Shown piece by piece: positions 33,514 through 42,397 of a stretch of DNA of 64,000 nt. Where the stretch lies: positions 124,001 through 188,000 of the forward strand of contig NZ_VUMD01000006.1 of the NCBI RefSeq assembly GCF_009696375.1. Reading direction: 5' to 3'. Each line of letters begins with the position of its first letter. The first letter of the stretch is position 1. The DNA comes from Clostridium porci. Its GTDB lineage: Bacteria; Bacillota; Clostridia; Lachnospirales; Lachnospiraceae. A model generated the notes under the pieces. It was not told the origin of the DNA, made no database searches, and saw nothing but the letters and a program-made list of their open reading frames with translations. Made by a program: the position numbers and the translations under genes.

Positions 33514-35013
33514 CTATGCCATTACGCCTTCCAGCGCCGCCACATCAAATTCCATGGTTGCGTTGATATACTCAGCTGGCGTATAAGGCGCAAAATAAAT
33601 TCTTAGCTTTAAGTGCCCTGCCAAAACATCTTCCACTGTATTTTCCTCTGGCCTGTATTCCGCATATATGCCTGCGCACATACCATTTGCTGTCAAGCTG
33701 TTCCCCCAGATATTGAAGCTGTTTACAATGTCGTCCACCAGACGGCGATTCATATTTCCGTCCAGCTTTTTCCGGTATGCCACTACAAAATAATTGGAAA
33801 CATAATCAAACATCCGGCGGCATCCAATCCAGCGATCCTTTGGATCTGTATTTTCCGGGTAACAGCCTGTATTATTCCCGTATGCCTTCCAAGACAAATC
33901 ATTAAATGCCGTTACGATTCCGGCTCCATTCAGAAAGCCAGCCTGAATCTGATCCAGAAGAATCTCAGTTCCATCCTCCAAAACCGCCCCGTCTACATTC
34001 AAGTCTTTATTAGATGGATAAATATACGGCACATCATTGTTTAATGCCGTATGGTAGCTCATCATTGCTCCATACACCGCCGAATAGCTATACACCTTTC
34101 CTTTCATCTGTAGTTCAGGCCAAAGCACGATAGAATGCTCCTCATTATATCCCATATCTGCCTTTATCTTTTCACAGTCAGTGTATTTCTTAGCAAGAGC
34201 CGTATCCAAATCCAGAAGGCACATAGAACGGAAAGCGCCGCTAATATCTTCGCACTTTCCCTGGAGGGCTGCTCCGATATTGGGCTTCTGGCTCCATCCT
34301 GGCGCCAGAAGCATGCTTGGAATTAGGCCAAATTTGGGGTATACCTGTCTTAATACCTCCATACCGGTTTCCGCTCCAGTAGCCGCGTCATAAGAACCGA
34401 TCACATCTTCTTCTGTCACCATCTCAGGCGCTATCACCTTGCCGCTAACTGTTATTTGTGTTGCCTCATACGCTTTTCCGGCAGACAAAACTGTAATTAC
34501 CAGATATCCATACTCATCAAATTCCGCGATATAATCGGTATCTGCTGTAAGCGTAACGCTTTCCCCTCCTGTAACCGCTTCGCCTATCCTGGCTTCCCCA
34601 ACATGCGCGTCTGCATTCTGCGTTTTCACCGTCAGCTCATCCAGTAAAAAACCGGTCGTTTTCACAACTGCCTGATGGTTTTTTACCTCATATGATTTTG
34701 CCTCTATATCCTTCCTGTGCTTCTTTGGGTCGAGCACATTGACAAAAACAACCGGGCTAATCTGGAACAATTTAAAGCTTGCGTACATGCTTTGGCACAG
34801 AGTGTAGGTTTTCCAATCTTCGCTGTACCCCAGGTTTATTTCCGCCTCTTCAAATGTAGTTACCTTAACCGGCTTATTAACAGATGCATATGGGTTCTTT
34901 GCCTGATTCACCGGGGCAGTGCCAAAAATCACCTGCACTCCATACTTGGTGGACATTGGGCTTGGGAATGATGTTTCTTTTTCTGTTACTTCAATTCCAT
35001 GCCTATAAGCCAT
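33514..35013 (-). CDS. tail sheath protein (P2 FI-like)
   Basis: 499 aa. PSMLLAPGWSQKPNIGAALQ, LDTALAKKYTDCEKIKADMG, KAYGNNTGCYPENTDPKDRW and CRRMFDYVSNYFVVAYRKKL match FI-type sheath proteins. Contractile sheath, hence a myovirus. Confidence 0.93.
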   Translation of the reverse strand: MAYRHGIEVTEKETSFPSPMSTKYGVQVIFGTAPVNQAKNPYASVNKPVKVTTFEEAEINLGYSEDWKTYTLCQSMYASFKLFQISPVVFVNVLDPKKHRKDIEAKSYEVKNHQAVVKTTGFLLDELTVKTQNADAHVGEARIGEAVTGGESVTLTADTDYIAEFDEYGYLVITVLSAGKAYEATQITVSGKVIAPEMVTEEDVIGSYDAATGAETGMEVLRQVYPKFGLIPSMLLAPGWSQKPNIGAALQGKCEDISGAFRSMCLLDLDTALAKKYTDCEKIKADMGYNEEHSIVLWPELQMKGKVYSYSAVYGAMMSYHTALNNDVPYIYPSNKDLNVDGAVLEDGTEILLDQIQAGFLNGAGIVTAFNDLSWKAYGNNTGCYPENTDPKDRWIGCRRMFDYVSNYFVVAYRKKLDGNMNRRLVDDIVNSFNIWGNSLTANGMCAGIYAEYRPEENTVEDVLAGHLKLRIYFAPYTPAEYINATMEFDVAALEGVMA

Positions 35014-35242
35014 ATAAATTTCCTCCTTCTGCTTTCCTATAGATTCTTCCCAGTGCGCTTTCCGGATTACGCACCTCTTTTCTTGCGTGTGACAGTTCTT
35101 GAACCGGCACCATCAGATCGTTTAAATACGGATGCCGCCTTAAGGCCGCTTCTATATGAGGGGGATACCCCCCGTAAAATGCCGTCCCAGTCACAATCAC
35201 ATTTTGAATGGACGGCCCAATATAAACCATCGTCTGTTTCAT
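35003..35242 (-). CDS. small head-tail region protein
   Basis: 79 aa overlapping the sheath start by 11 nt and the next gene by 4 nt, so translationally coupled. GTAFYGGYPPHIEAALRRHP. No family recognised; the place suggests tail completion. Confidence 0.7.
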   Translation of the reverse strand: MKQTMVYIGPSIQNVIVTGTAFYGGYPPHIEAALRRHPYLNDLMVPVQELSHARKEVRNPESALGRIYRKAEGGNLYGL

Positions 35243-35757
35243 GTAAATCCCTCCACGCTAATATCCGGAAGATACCAGAGCATCTCAATCCCTCCGAAGA
35301 ACTGGGGAAAGGCGTCATCCTCCTGATATGCTGTCTTCATGGTTCTGCTGCAAAAAAACGATCCCAGAACAGGATTTCTTTGGAACCTCATGATTACTCT
35401 CTCCATGATTGCTGTCAGAGTAAAATATCCTTTCAGTTCTGGATTGTCATCATATATTGCAAACGCAATCATGACGTGGGCCTGGTTCACTTCTCCCATA
35501 TCCTCCTTAGGCTTGCAATATTCTGCTCCGTCCACACGAACTACAAAATATGGAAAAAGCCTGTTTTCAGTCATTTCCTCCGACAGCATATCATAATCCG
35601 TCCCAAGGGGTTGGTTCTCAAAAACGGGGAATATGGGAATCGCTTGAAGGTATCCTTTCAGAGCAGCCGGTTCTTGCTTGTAATTAACGAAACTTATATC
35701 CCTGGAAATATCCTCAATCTCTCGAATTAAAGCTTCCTGAAGCTGATTCGTCGTCAT
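35239..35757 (-). CDS. tail terminator/completion-like protein
   Basis: 172 aa. FPYFVVRVDGAEYC, VMIAFAIYDDNPELKGYFTL and MRFQRNPVLGSFF. Position between the minor tail Z-like gene and sheath suggests a tail terminator. Named family not certain. Confidence 0.6.
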   Translation of the reverse strand: MTTNQLQEALIREIEDISRDISFVNYKQEPAALKGYLQAIPIFPVFENQPLGTDYDMLSEEMTENRLFPYFVVRVDGAEYCKPKEDMGEVNQAHVMIAFAIYDDNPELKGYFTLTAIMERVIMRFQRNPVLGSFFCSRTMKTAYQEDDAFPQFFGGIEMLWYLPDISVEGFT

Positions 35758-35758
35758 A

Positions 35759-36346
35759 TTATCCTCCTAAAGCCTGTTCTATAAAATGATGCAGGTTTTC
35801 ATGTAAATCTCTCTCAATATACGGCTCTACAATTCCATATGTCCGCTTTTCGCTTCCAAGCATGACCGGATCAGACGGGCTATATAAGGCCTGAATAGGG
35901 TACGATGCTTTGGATGAGCGTTCCACTGCTGCTTTATGTCCGCTTTTGAACTTCACCAGGAAAGCTTTAATTCCTCCCTTTTCAAGCCTCTTCATCCGGC
36001 TGCTTTTTAAAACCTTTCCTTTCGTAATCTTTGGGCGATTGTTCCCATTTCTCACCGTTGCCGGAGACACTCTAAAATCTGACAGACTATTCGCTCTCCC
36101 AGTTGACACAATGCTTGCTTGAGGCTTGGATACGGTTGCCTTCTTAATCTTCATATCCTTACGGAAAGCCGTCTTTTTAATCGCGTAAACCTTCTTCGCC
36201 TGCTCTGACAGCCGTTCCCTGGCCTGCTTTGCCGTCTCATTTAACGCCTGCTTTAGGACTTGATTCGCCTTGCCGTTATTCTCTAATTTTTCAAAAATGG
36301 CGTTGACCTGCTCAGTGTCAACGCCTAACAAGATTAAGGAGCTCAT
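35759..36346 (-). CDS. minor tail Z / HK97 gp10-like protein
   Basis: 195 aa. LNETAKQARERLSEQAKKVY and AFRKDMKIKKATVSKPQAS fit Minor_tail_Z. Very basic middle, C-terminal PYIERDLHENLHHFIEQ. Head-tail connection. Confidence 0.7.
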   Translation of the reverse strand: MSSLILLGVDTEQVNAIFEKLENNGKANQVLKQALNETAKQARERLSEQAKKVYAIKKTAFRKDMKIKKATVSKPQASIVSTGRANSLSDFRVSPATVRNGNNRPKITKGKVLKSSRMKRLEKGGIKAFLVKFKSGHKAAVERSSKASYPIQALYSPSDPVMLGSEKRTYGIVEPYIERDLHENLHHFIEQALGG

Positions 36347-36675
36347 GCTCTCACCGCCTCCATGCTGATAGAATAAATCCCGCCTTCATTGATAGCATCC
36401 GTTATTACAAAGTCCCTGCCATCCAGCTTTAGAGACCTTCCTACTGCCGGAAGCGGGCCGAAATCCCGCCCCAGCACATAAAAAAGAACCTGCTTATTAT
36501 AAATCCCCTGCCGATATTCCTGACCAGTTCTTTTTCTCTTTTCTCTTTCTACCATCTCGTTATCATCAATTATGATCCGAAGCTTTCGGCCGCAGATATC
36601 GTGATAGGCTCCAAATTCATCCGGGTTTAGGAATACATCCTGATTATCTTCAGATACAATCTCTTTAAATCCCAT
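36343..36675 (-). CDS. head-tail joining protein
   Basis: 110 aa overlapping the following gene by 4 nt. NPDEFGAYHDICGRKLRIII, QVLFYVLGRDFGPLPAVGRS, KLDGRDFVITDA resembles head-completion/stopper proteins of Firmicute phages. Confidence 0.6.
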   Translation of the reverse strand: MGFKEIVSEDNQDVFLNPDEFGAYHDICGRKLRIIIDDNEMVEREKRKRTGQEYRQGIYNKQVLFYVLGRDFGPLPAVGRSLKLDGRDFVITDAINEGGIYSISMEAVRA

Positions 36676-36688
36676 GGGAACTTCTCCT

Positions 36689-37039
36689 TTATTTCGCCTT
36701 ACTTACTCCCCTGGCATTTAAAATCCCCACAATCTCATTGATTTTTGTAACCGCTGCTGTCAATTGGGCATCTGGCGCAACGCTGGTTAACACGGCTGCT
36801 ATGCCCGTCAGCCCCGCTCCTGCTGGCCCCGCCGCTCCTGGATCTCCCTTATCCCCTTTGGGGCCTTGGGCTCCTGCTGGCCCTGCTGGCCCTGCCGGGC
36901 CTGGGTCTCCCTTATCTCCCTTGGGACCTGCCGGGCCCTGGCTGCCCGTTCCGCCTTCTTCCACTCCATCCTCTAAATGGTTCAGCTTTTCCGCTGTAAT
37001 GATATCGCCATCTCTCCATGTATTCTTTACGTATGCCAT
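36689..37039 (-). CDS. collagen-like head fibre protein
   Basis: 116 aa. Residues 1-30 (YVKNTWRDGDIITAEKLNHL) are the common N-terminal attachment module of Firmicute phage fibres. Residues ~33-77 are Gly-X-Y repeats (GPAGPKGDKGDPGPAGPAGP...), a collagen-like triple helix. The C-terminal ~38 residues look like a trimerisation helix. Encoded between the capsid-cement and head-joining genes, so probably a capsid-surface fibre. Confidence 0.8.
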   Translation of the reverse strand: MAYVKNTWRDGDIITAEKLNHLEDGVEEGGTGSQGPAGPKGDKGDPGPAGPAGPAGAQGPKGDKGDPGAAGPAGAGLTGIAAVLTSVAPDAQLTAAVTKINEIVGILNARGVSKAK

Positions 37040-37055
37040 CCCTTTTTCCTCCTTC

Positions 37056-37385
37056 TTATCCTATGAGCTTTACCTTTGCTGCTGCGGCCTCTGCTGCTGC
37101 GTTCTCAACAGCATACCCCATCACATCATCCGTTGCCTTATCAATTCCGTTTTCCTCAGTAAACACTACATTATCTCCAGCGTTAAGAGCTGTTCCAGCC
37201 TTTTTGGGAATTTCAAATACCCCATTCATATGTATGCTTCCCACTTCCCCAGCCGGTATGTCACCGCCTGCAACTCCTATCCGTTCTCCCAGTAAAATCA
37301 CCGTATTTGCCGGAATCCGTTCATCCGTTGTATTTTTATAGTCAATCGCCTCTCCGCGCTGAATATATACTGCCGTCTTTGCCAT
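37056..37385 (-). CDS. DUF2190 capsid decoration protein
   Basis: 109 aa. YIQRGEAIDYKNTTDERIPA, GVAGGDIPAGEVGSIHMNGV, FEIPKKAG, DNVVFTEENGID is the DUF2190 pattern, a capsid cement protein next to the capsid gene. Confidence 0.85.
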   Translation of the reverse strand: MAKTAVYIQRGEAIDYKNTTDERIPANTVILLGERIGVAGGDIPAGEVGSIHMNGVFEIPKKAGTALNAGDNVVFTEENGIDKATDDVMGYAVENAAAEAAAAKVKLIG

Positions 37386-37403
37386 GGTTCTTCCTCCTCT
37401 TAA

Positions 37404-38963
37404 TTAAGCAAGTTCAATCGGGGATTTCACTTCCGCTCCCGGATTTTTTACCGCACCCCTGTAATCCAGAACCGTAATTCCCCAGTCAAGATAAACATCC
37501 CATATAAACCCAAGCTGCCCTGGAGCCTCCATGCGGCGTATGGTGGGGATGTCCTGCCCGTTCAAATAATCCACCTGTATAAAATCTGTATCATTGGTAT
37601 CCCCCGCCAGGAACCACGGAATCGCTCCACTCTTTACCTGGGCATTCAGTGTAGCATCCTCCACTACGCGGATTGTATCACGATACTGGTACAGAGGGTT
37701 AACATCTCCTGACGCGCTGATTGTCGCAGAATTAAACAGCGTATACATAGCAAATTTGTACCCCAGAGGAACAATCATAACTGCCGGTCTGATAATAATC
37801 GCCTGCTCACTGCCATCTATCGCTTTCTTATGTCCTCCAAGCGCAAGAATCATAGACTGCACAGCATCCTGGGTTATACCGGTTCCTTTGGCCAGAAGGT
37901 TTTTGTGGTCGCTTCCAAACAGCACTTTTCCATCATAAATCTTCGGGTTTTCAGTCAATATCCTGTATACCTGAGTGTTAATTGTAGTTCTTGCCGCCTT
38001 GGCTGCCCGATTCGGCATAGTGGTAATTACTCCCATGTCGTCATTGATAAACGCCTTACGGGACATTGTAAACTGGCGTCCGTAGGTTTTCAGCTGTCTC
38101 TGGGGCAATTTTTCATCCTGCGTCAGAGTATGCTTTAATTCCCCGTTTTCAGGAACCTCCAAAAACTCCCCAAATCCACCCTGTACATAGTAATTATCTG
38201 CCTTTTTAAAATCAGTCAGCACCCCACGCGTAGTAAACTGGTCAAAGGTCACAGGGGCTGTCTTATGCCCCTCTACGTATGCTTTCCGGATTACTTGATC
38301 CATAATGGACGGGAATGCCGCAGTTGGGTTAAAATATGATCGCTGCATCAACGCTGTGTAAACTTCGTCCGGCGATTCCATATAATAATTCCGCTGTTCG
38401 CCCTCCCCTTCATCGGCCAGGCAGTTTGCCGCAATCATTTTCAGTGTTGCGTTCCTGAAATCATTCGCTCCTGGGGCTGGTTTATCTACCGCAATCCCCT
38501 GTCGCAAAAGGATGCCGTCAACAATAGCAGCCCTTTTTTTATCCCCGGCATCCTGTGTGACCCTGGCAGATAAGGGGGCTCCATTTCTCTCCAACTGCTC
38601 CAGAACCGAAGCCCTCACCTGTTCCATCGTGTCCCCTCTGGAAATATACGGTTCCGGATCCATGCCAAATCTCTGACACAATCCGCTTATCTCCCGGATC
38701 CTGGAGCGCTCCGCTATAGCCGCTCTCTGCTCTGCGCTCTCTATTTCCGGTATATTTCCTTGCTCGTTCATCGACCCGGATTCGATTCCTCTGTTTCTAT
38801 TATTCGGATTTCCTTCATTTAGAGCTCCCGGTTGTCCTCCCGCATCTATATCCCTTTGCAGGTTTTCAAACTCTGTCTGCTCCTCTTCTGTTAAATTGCG
38901 GCCCTCTCTTCTCGCCGTCTCCGCAAGCTGCCTTTGTCTGGCAATCATGTCCTGTACTGTCAT
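37404..38963 (-). CDS. major capsid protein with N-terminal scaffold-like region
   Basis: 519 aa. Residues 1-175 are helical, charged and Q/E/N-rich (TARREGRNLTEEEQTEFENL), a delta/scaffold-like region expected to be removed by the prohead protease. The rest is HK97-fold capsid (TFDQFTTRGVLTDFKKADNY, YGRQFTMSRKAFINDD, NRAAKAARTTINTQVYRI, ILALGGHKKAIDG). The partner protease is at 41726-42397, separated by an accessory insert. Confidence 0.85.
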   Translation of the reverse strand: MTVQDMIARQRQLAETARREGRNLTEEEQTEFENLQRDIDAGGQPGALNEGNPNNRNRGIESGSMNEQGNIPEIESAEQRAAIAERSRIREISGLCQRFGMDPEPYISRGDTMEQVRASVLEQLERNGAPLSARVTQDAGDKKRAAIVDGILLRQGIAVDKPAPGANDFRNATLKMIAANCLADEGEGEQRNYYMESPDEVYTALMQRSYFNPTAAFPSIMDQVIRKAYVEGHKTAPVTFDQFTTRGVLTDFKKADNYYVQGGFGEFLEVPENGELKHTLTQDEKLPQRQLKTYGRQFTMSRKAFINDDMGVITTMPNRAAKAARTTINTQVYRILTENPKIYDGKVLFGSDHKNLLAKGTGITQDAVQSMILALGGHKKAIDGSEQAIIIRPAVMIVPLGYKFAMYTLFNSATISASGDVNPLYQYRDTIRVVEDATLNAQVKSGAIPWFLAGDTNDTDFIQVDYLNGQDIPTIRRMEAPGQLGFIWDVYLDWGITVLDYRGAVKNPGAEVKSPIELA

Positions 38964-38981
38964 GCGTGTTCTTTCCTCCTG

Positions 38982-39218
38982 TTATTTAAAAATTTTAGCT
39001 TCTTTCAATTTTGCAATCAGGCCGTTAAATTCTTCCTTGGTTGGCGCTGCCAATGCGTCAGCTGGAGCCTCCACCTGCTTAAACAGAGCCGCTGACTGCG
39101 CTTTGTAATTTTGAGCAATAAAAGAGCAGATGCTTTCCAGGTTATCAGGAATTTCATTAACTTCCTGTCCCGTCAGCGCCGCTGCTGCCGCTTTCATAGC
39201 CTGTTCCAGGTTACTCAT
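38982..39218 (-). CDS. small head-region hypothetical protein
   Basis: 78 aa, Ala-rich helices (MKAAAAALTGQEVNEIPDNL), LKEAKIFK end. 18 nt upstream of the capsid gene. No family recognised. Confidence 0.65.
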   Translation of the reverse strand: MSNLEQAMKAAAAALTGQEVNEIPDNLESICSFIAQNYKAQSAALFKQVEAPADALAAPTKEEFNGLIAKLKEAKIFK

Positions 39219-39282
39219 TTAGCTTTCCTCCTTTCCCGATATTGGTATAAAAAGAACGCCCCGAAGGACGTTCTGATTATTG

Positions 39283-39528
39283 TTATGTTGTTTTTGTCTG
39301 CATACATTCTAACGCTATACTCATAGCATACTTAAAGCCATTTAGAAATCCCTGTTTTTCATGTTTGGATGCTAAATCTTCTATGTGATCCTCATAATCA
39401 TATGAAGACATACCTTTTTTATCCAGTTGCTCATAAAGGACCTCCCTGGCTTGAATAATTTCCTCACTGTCTCCACCAAGGCTAATATCATCCATGTATG
39501 TGTAATAAATCTTTTCAATTTCACTCAT
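39283..39528 (-). CDS. DUF6809-like small protein
   Basis: 81 aa from ATG behind GGAGGTGGCCTAAG (MSEIEKIYYTYMDDI...). Helical, ends FKYAMSIALECMQTKTT. Seen beside regulators in clostridial prophages. Starts 1 nt after the Rha stop. Function unknown. Confidence 0.6.
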   Translation of the reverse strand: MSEIEKIYYTYMDDISLGGDSEEIIQAREVLYEQLDKKGMSSYDYEDHIEDLASKHEKQGFLNGFKYAMSIALECMQTKTT

Positions 39529-39529
39529 C

Positions 39530-40321
39530 TTAGGCCACCTCCCCATAATAAGCCCGGCATTTATTGATACTGCCATTTGCAAGCCGGAACTCTATCAATA
39601 AGGGGTAATTATTTTCTTCCAGCCACTCTCTGGCCTTTTCCAGCACACTATTCTTATATTGCACTGTTACACCATCATGGCCATTTCGGCTGTAAGCAGT
39701 TCTCACGATTTCATCCGCAAAAAGGTCAAGTTTCTGAATAATGGCACTGACTGCCTTATCATGCGGTCTACCAGATTCCGAGTAGATACCAAGCTCTTTC
39801 GCAATACTGGTGCAGTCCCAGAGTTTCGGAACATCAGAAACCAGCGGCACATTTACCGGATAACCAGAATCAGAATAGATTCTTACAACCTCGGCAGCTA
39901 TGTATTTGGAATCAACTCCGGCATCATGCAAGGCTTCCCTGATATTCTTTACCATCATGTTAACGGAAGGGAGTTTCTCTTTCTTTGGTTTATCTAGTTT
40001 CTTCTGGGGGATGCCCTCTCTAATGGTCTCCTCCATGTCGTGAAAACGGTTGATGTATCGGGCTGTAAACTCTGTTCCCTTGATGCCAGTCAGCTTGTGG
40101 GCAATAAACTCGCAACCTTTCTTGGTAATGTCATAGCAAGGCATTGTCTTATTTTGGCTGTTCTGATATGTACTTTCTTTGAAAAAATCGGACGGCTCAA
40201 TTTTGAGCTGTCCTAATTCTTCCACATAAGAACGAACATCTCTCATCAAATTCTTATGTTCTTTGCCAACCATCTCTGCTACTTCACGACTATCTAATGT
40301 CTGTTCAATCTGTTTCTGCAT
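39530..40321 (-). CDS. Rha-family phage regulatory protein
   Basis: 263 aa. pRha domain at residues 1-95 (SREVAEMVGKEHKNLMRDVR, CYDITKKGCEFIAHKLTGIK, FTARYINRFHDME), then a C-terminal domain with a possible winged helix (WDCTSIAKELGIYSESGRPH) as in antirepressors. Known relatives modulate phage repressors. Sits between structural genes with other lysogeny-type cargo. Confidence 0.8.
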   Translation of the reverse strand: MQKQIEQTLDSREVAEMVGKEHKNLMRDVRSYVEELGQLKIEPSDFFKESTYQNSQNKTMPCYDITKKGCEFIAHKLTGIKGTEFTARYINRFHDMEETIREGIPQKKLDKPKKEKLPSVNMMVKNIREALHDAGVDSKYIAAEVVRIYSDSGYPVNVPLVSDVPKLWDCTSIAKELGIYSESGRPHDKAVSAIIQKLDLFADEIVRTAYSRNGHDGVTVQYKNSVLEKAREWLEENNYPLLIEFRLANGSINKCRAYYGEVA

Positions 40322-40440
40322 AGCAAAATCTTCCTTTCAAAATTGTCTTGAAAGAAGTTTCATTCTGCATTATAATATTTACAGAAGGAAACTTCTTGTT
40401 GAGACGCTCGTGTGTACTTGGTAGGTGGTACGGGCGTCTT

Positions 40441-40626
40441 TTATTTTTTAAGTTTCTGATAGACTTCATCAATTCCCGTTCTAATCACATCTACTCTTGT
40501 CATTCCTGTCTTTTTTTGACAAAATTCCAGTTTCTCCATATAAGAATCTGACATTCTTATTTTTAATTCGTGATTTTTAAGGTCATCAGTCGGTCTACCC
40601 GTTTTCTTCTTTTCTACTTGAATCAC
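40441..40626 (-). CDS. small CopG/ribbon-helix-helix-type protein
   Basis: 61 aa starting at GTG behind AAGGGTCAAGAG. KKTGRPTDDLKNHELKIRMS, DSYMEKLEFCQKKTGMTRVD fits a ribbon-helix-helix DNA-binding unit. Possible repressor of the nearby cargo. Confidence 0.6.
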   Translation of the reverse strand: MIQVEKKKTGRPTDDLKNHELKIRMSDSYMEKLEFCQKKTGMTRVDVIRTGIDEVYQKLKK

Positions 40627-40740
40627 CTCTTGACCCTTGCCATTTTTCCAAATCTATGTTACATTCTATTTGGGTGCAGGCGGTGGCAAGTGCCGCCTGC
40701 TTTTGTTTTTTGGCCTTGCTTATTTGTTAAGCAGGGCTTT

Positions 40741-40896
40741 TTAATCTTCCAATGTCTTTTGGAGATTACTGATAACCTTTTCCAGTTTATCTTCTTTCTT
40801 TTCCTTTTCCGGTTCTTCCTTCACTTCTTTTAAAGCATCCAGAACAAATCTTACAAATCCGCAAAACTGCTTGTCTGTCATTCCCATATCCTGCAT
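40741..40896 (-). CDS. small charged phage protein
   Basis: 51 aa (MQDMGMTDKQFCGFVRFVLD...), one amphipathic helix followed by a K/E-rich tail. Resembles small 'TDKQF' proteins of clostridial phages whose role is unknown. Start after GGAGAAAAAG. Confidence 0.6.
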   Translation of the reverse strand: MQDMGMTDKQFCGFVRFVLDALKEVKEEPEKEKKEDKLEKVISNLQKTLED

Positions 40897-41030
40897 CTTT
40901 TTCTCCTTTCCGGCTCCTTGCCTGCCTTACTCATCAAGTTTTCCTTGACTGTAATTATATTATAACTTTTGTGCACCCAAAAGTCAAGAGGTTTTTCAAT
41001 TTTTTTCACGCCTACCTCGTGAAATCAAAA

Positions 41031-41054
41031 AGGCCCAGCCTTTCGCTGAACCTT
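41031..41054 (-). terminator. intrinsic terminator
   Basis: AGGTTCAGC-GAAAG-GCTGGGCCT followed by TTTTTG on the minus strand. Ends transcription from the protease side and isolates the cargo island. Between here and 41187 a 31-codon minus-strand frame (41025-41120, behind GAGGGGGGTG) is possible but weak. Confidence 0.7.
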
Positions 41055-41187
41055 ACTCATATTTGTGGGGAGGCTAGGAGCATACCCCAGCAGGACTTCT
41101 CCCCTGTATTCAATTAGCATTTCTTCACCCCCCTCGTGTGCGGCGTCGCACATAAAAACGAGTATAAAAATAGCACTTCTTATTTCA

Positions 41188-41238
41188 ACAAATATTATTA
41201 TATGTGTTTTATTTATTGACAAATATTATTGTATGTGT
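41188..41238 (+). repeat. two 20-bp direct repeats, probable HicB operator
   Basis: ACAAATATTATTRTATGTGT occurs at 41188-41207 and 41219-41238, 31 bp apart (three helical turns), with one difference. The second overlaps TTGACA (41216-41221), a likely -35 for the HicB gene, suggesting autorepression. Confidence 0.65.
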
Positions 41239-41266
41239 CACTATATAAATGTTAGGAGGTGTTATT

Positions 41267-41668
41267 ATGAAAAAGGTGGAACGTTATTTCTATCCCGCGA
41301 TTTTCACTTATGAACCCGATCAGGAAATTGCCGTTACATTTCCCGATTTAGATTGTGCAACCAGTGGCATCAATGAAGACGATGCGCTCCTCTCCGCCCG
41401 CGAATTGCTTGGTTGTGTTCTCAACGGCTTAGAAGAAGATGGAGAAAAAATCCCCTCTCCGACCCCCTTGCCACAAGTAGAACTTGCCTCTAACGAACGC
41501 GCTGTTTTAATTGATGTTTATATGCCATCTGTCCGCATGGCACAGATGAACCGATCTGTCAATCGAACGGTCACACTTCCTGCTTGGCTGAATGCCGTTG
41601 CTCTGGAACACAATATAAACTTTTCTCAAGTATTGCAAGAGGCATTGAAGTCACAGCTTCATGTCTGA
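41267..41668 (+). CDS. orphan HicB-type antitoxin
   Basis: 133 aa from ATG behind AGGAGGTGTTATT. N-terminal HicB fold (YFYPAIFTYEPDQEIAVTFP, DLDCATSGINEDDALLSARE, LLGCVLNGLEEDG), C-terminal RHH-like tail (RTVTLPAWLNAVALEHNINF, SQVLQEALKSQL). No HicA is encoded upstream or downstream, so it is unpaired. Closely resembles the HicB at 61501-61911 and could bind that toxin. Plus strand within the minus-strand structural operon. Confidence 0.85.
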   Translation: MKKVERYFYPAIFTYEPDQEIAVTFPDLDCATSGINEDDALLSARELLGCVLNGLEEDGEKIPSPTPLPQVELASNERAVLIDVYMPSVRMAQMNRSVNRTVTLPAWLNAVALEHNINFSQVLQEALKSQLHV

Positions 41669-41725
41669 TTTAATGCATCCCTCGGAGCATGTCTCCGGGG
41701 GATGCAGCATTACGTTCCCCGCTTT

Positions 41726-42397
41726 TCAATCCATTCCATCACTATTTCCTTCTCTTATATTCTTAATCAGATTCTCATTAATCTGTACCATCCGTTCCCA
41801 TATGGAAATCGCTGTGACTGCACTTCTATCCTGGCTTTCTTCGCAGCTTCTTCCCACTCCTACCGTTGGATCTGCTGGTACGGATACAATACTGATTTCC
41901 AAAGGAGTCCATTTTTTTGCAATATGGCATGGCCCCGTGAATCGGCCATCGGAAGAAGTTTTTCCAGCTGCCACCTCTTCCCATGCATCCACGCTATATC
42001 CAACTGACACTCCCTTCAGCGTCCCGCCAGCAACCTTTTTACGGATAATTTCAGCCTCATCGTCATCGTCGAATTCAACGATCGCCTTTCCCCGATTGCC
42101 ATCAACCCAGACTTTCTCAATTTTTCCTAAAACTTTATTGGCGTTATGGTTAAACAAAACCACTCCCATACTCTCTAACCGCCCCAAATCCATACTTCCA
42201 GCCGAATGATCCAGAATTTCCACTCCAAACCATCGGGTATATGGTTCTTCAGAAGAAAAGGATAATTCAAATTTACGTTCACTTCCCTCTCCTTCTACAG
42301 ACCGTATTCCTGCATCCATAAAACGCACTGGACGGAAGTCATCTCCTCCCTGTGGGTTCTTTCTCATTGGGTGGTTCCTATTCTTTATGTTCCCCAT
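41726..42397 (-). CDS. HK97-type prohead protease
   Basis: About 223 aa; the exact start among three ATGs is uncertain. GMGVVLFNHNANKVLGKIEK-like segment (residues 60-80), GGTLKGVSVGYSVDAWEEVA and WTPLEISIVSVPADPTVGVG with the Ser/His pattern of the prohead protease family. Overlaps the portal 3' end. Unusually separated from the capsid gene by 2.7 kb. Confidence 0.87.
   Translation of the reverse strand: MGNIKNRNHPMRKNPQGGDDFRPVRFMDAGIRSVEGEGSERKFELSFSSEEPYTRWFGVEILDHSAGSMDLGRLESMGVVLFNHNANKVLGKIEKVWVDGNRGKAIVEFDDDDEAEIIRKKVAGGTLKGVSVGYSVDAWEEVAAGKTSSDGRFTGPCHIAKKWTPLEISIVSVPADPTVGVGRSCEESQDRSAVTAISIWERMVQINENLIKNIREGNSDGMD

Noticed and set aside
36738..37295. 185-codon plus-strand ORF opposite the collagen-like gene
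   Set aside because: Complement of the Gly-Pro repeats; the Pro/Gly-rich shadow has no start signal.
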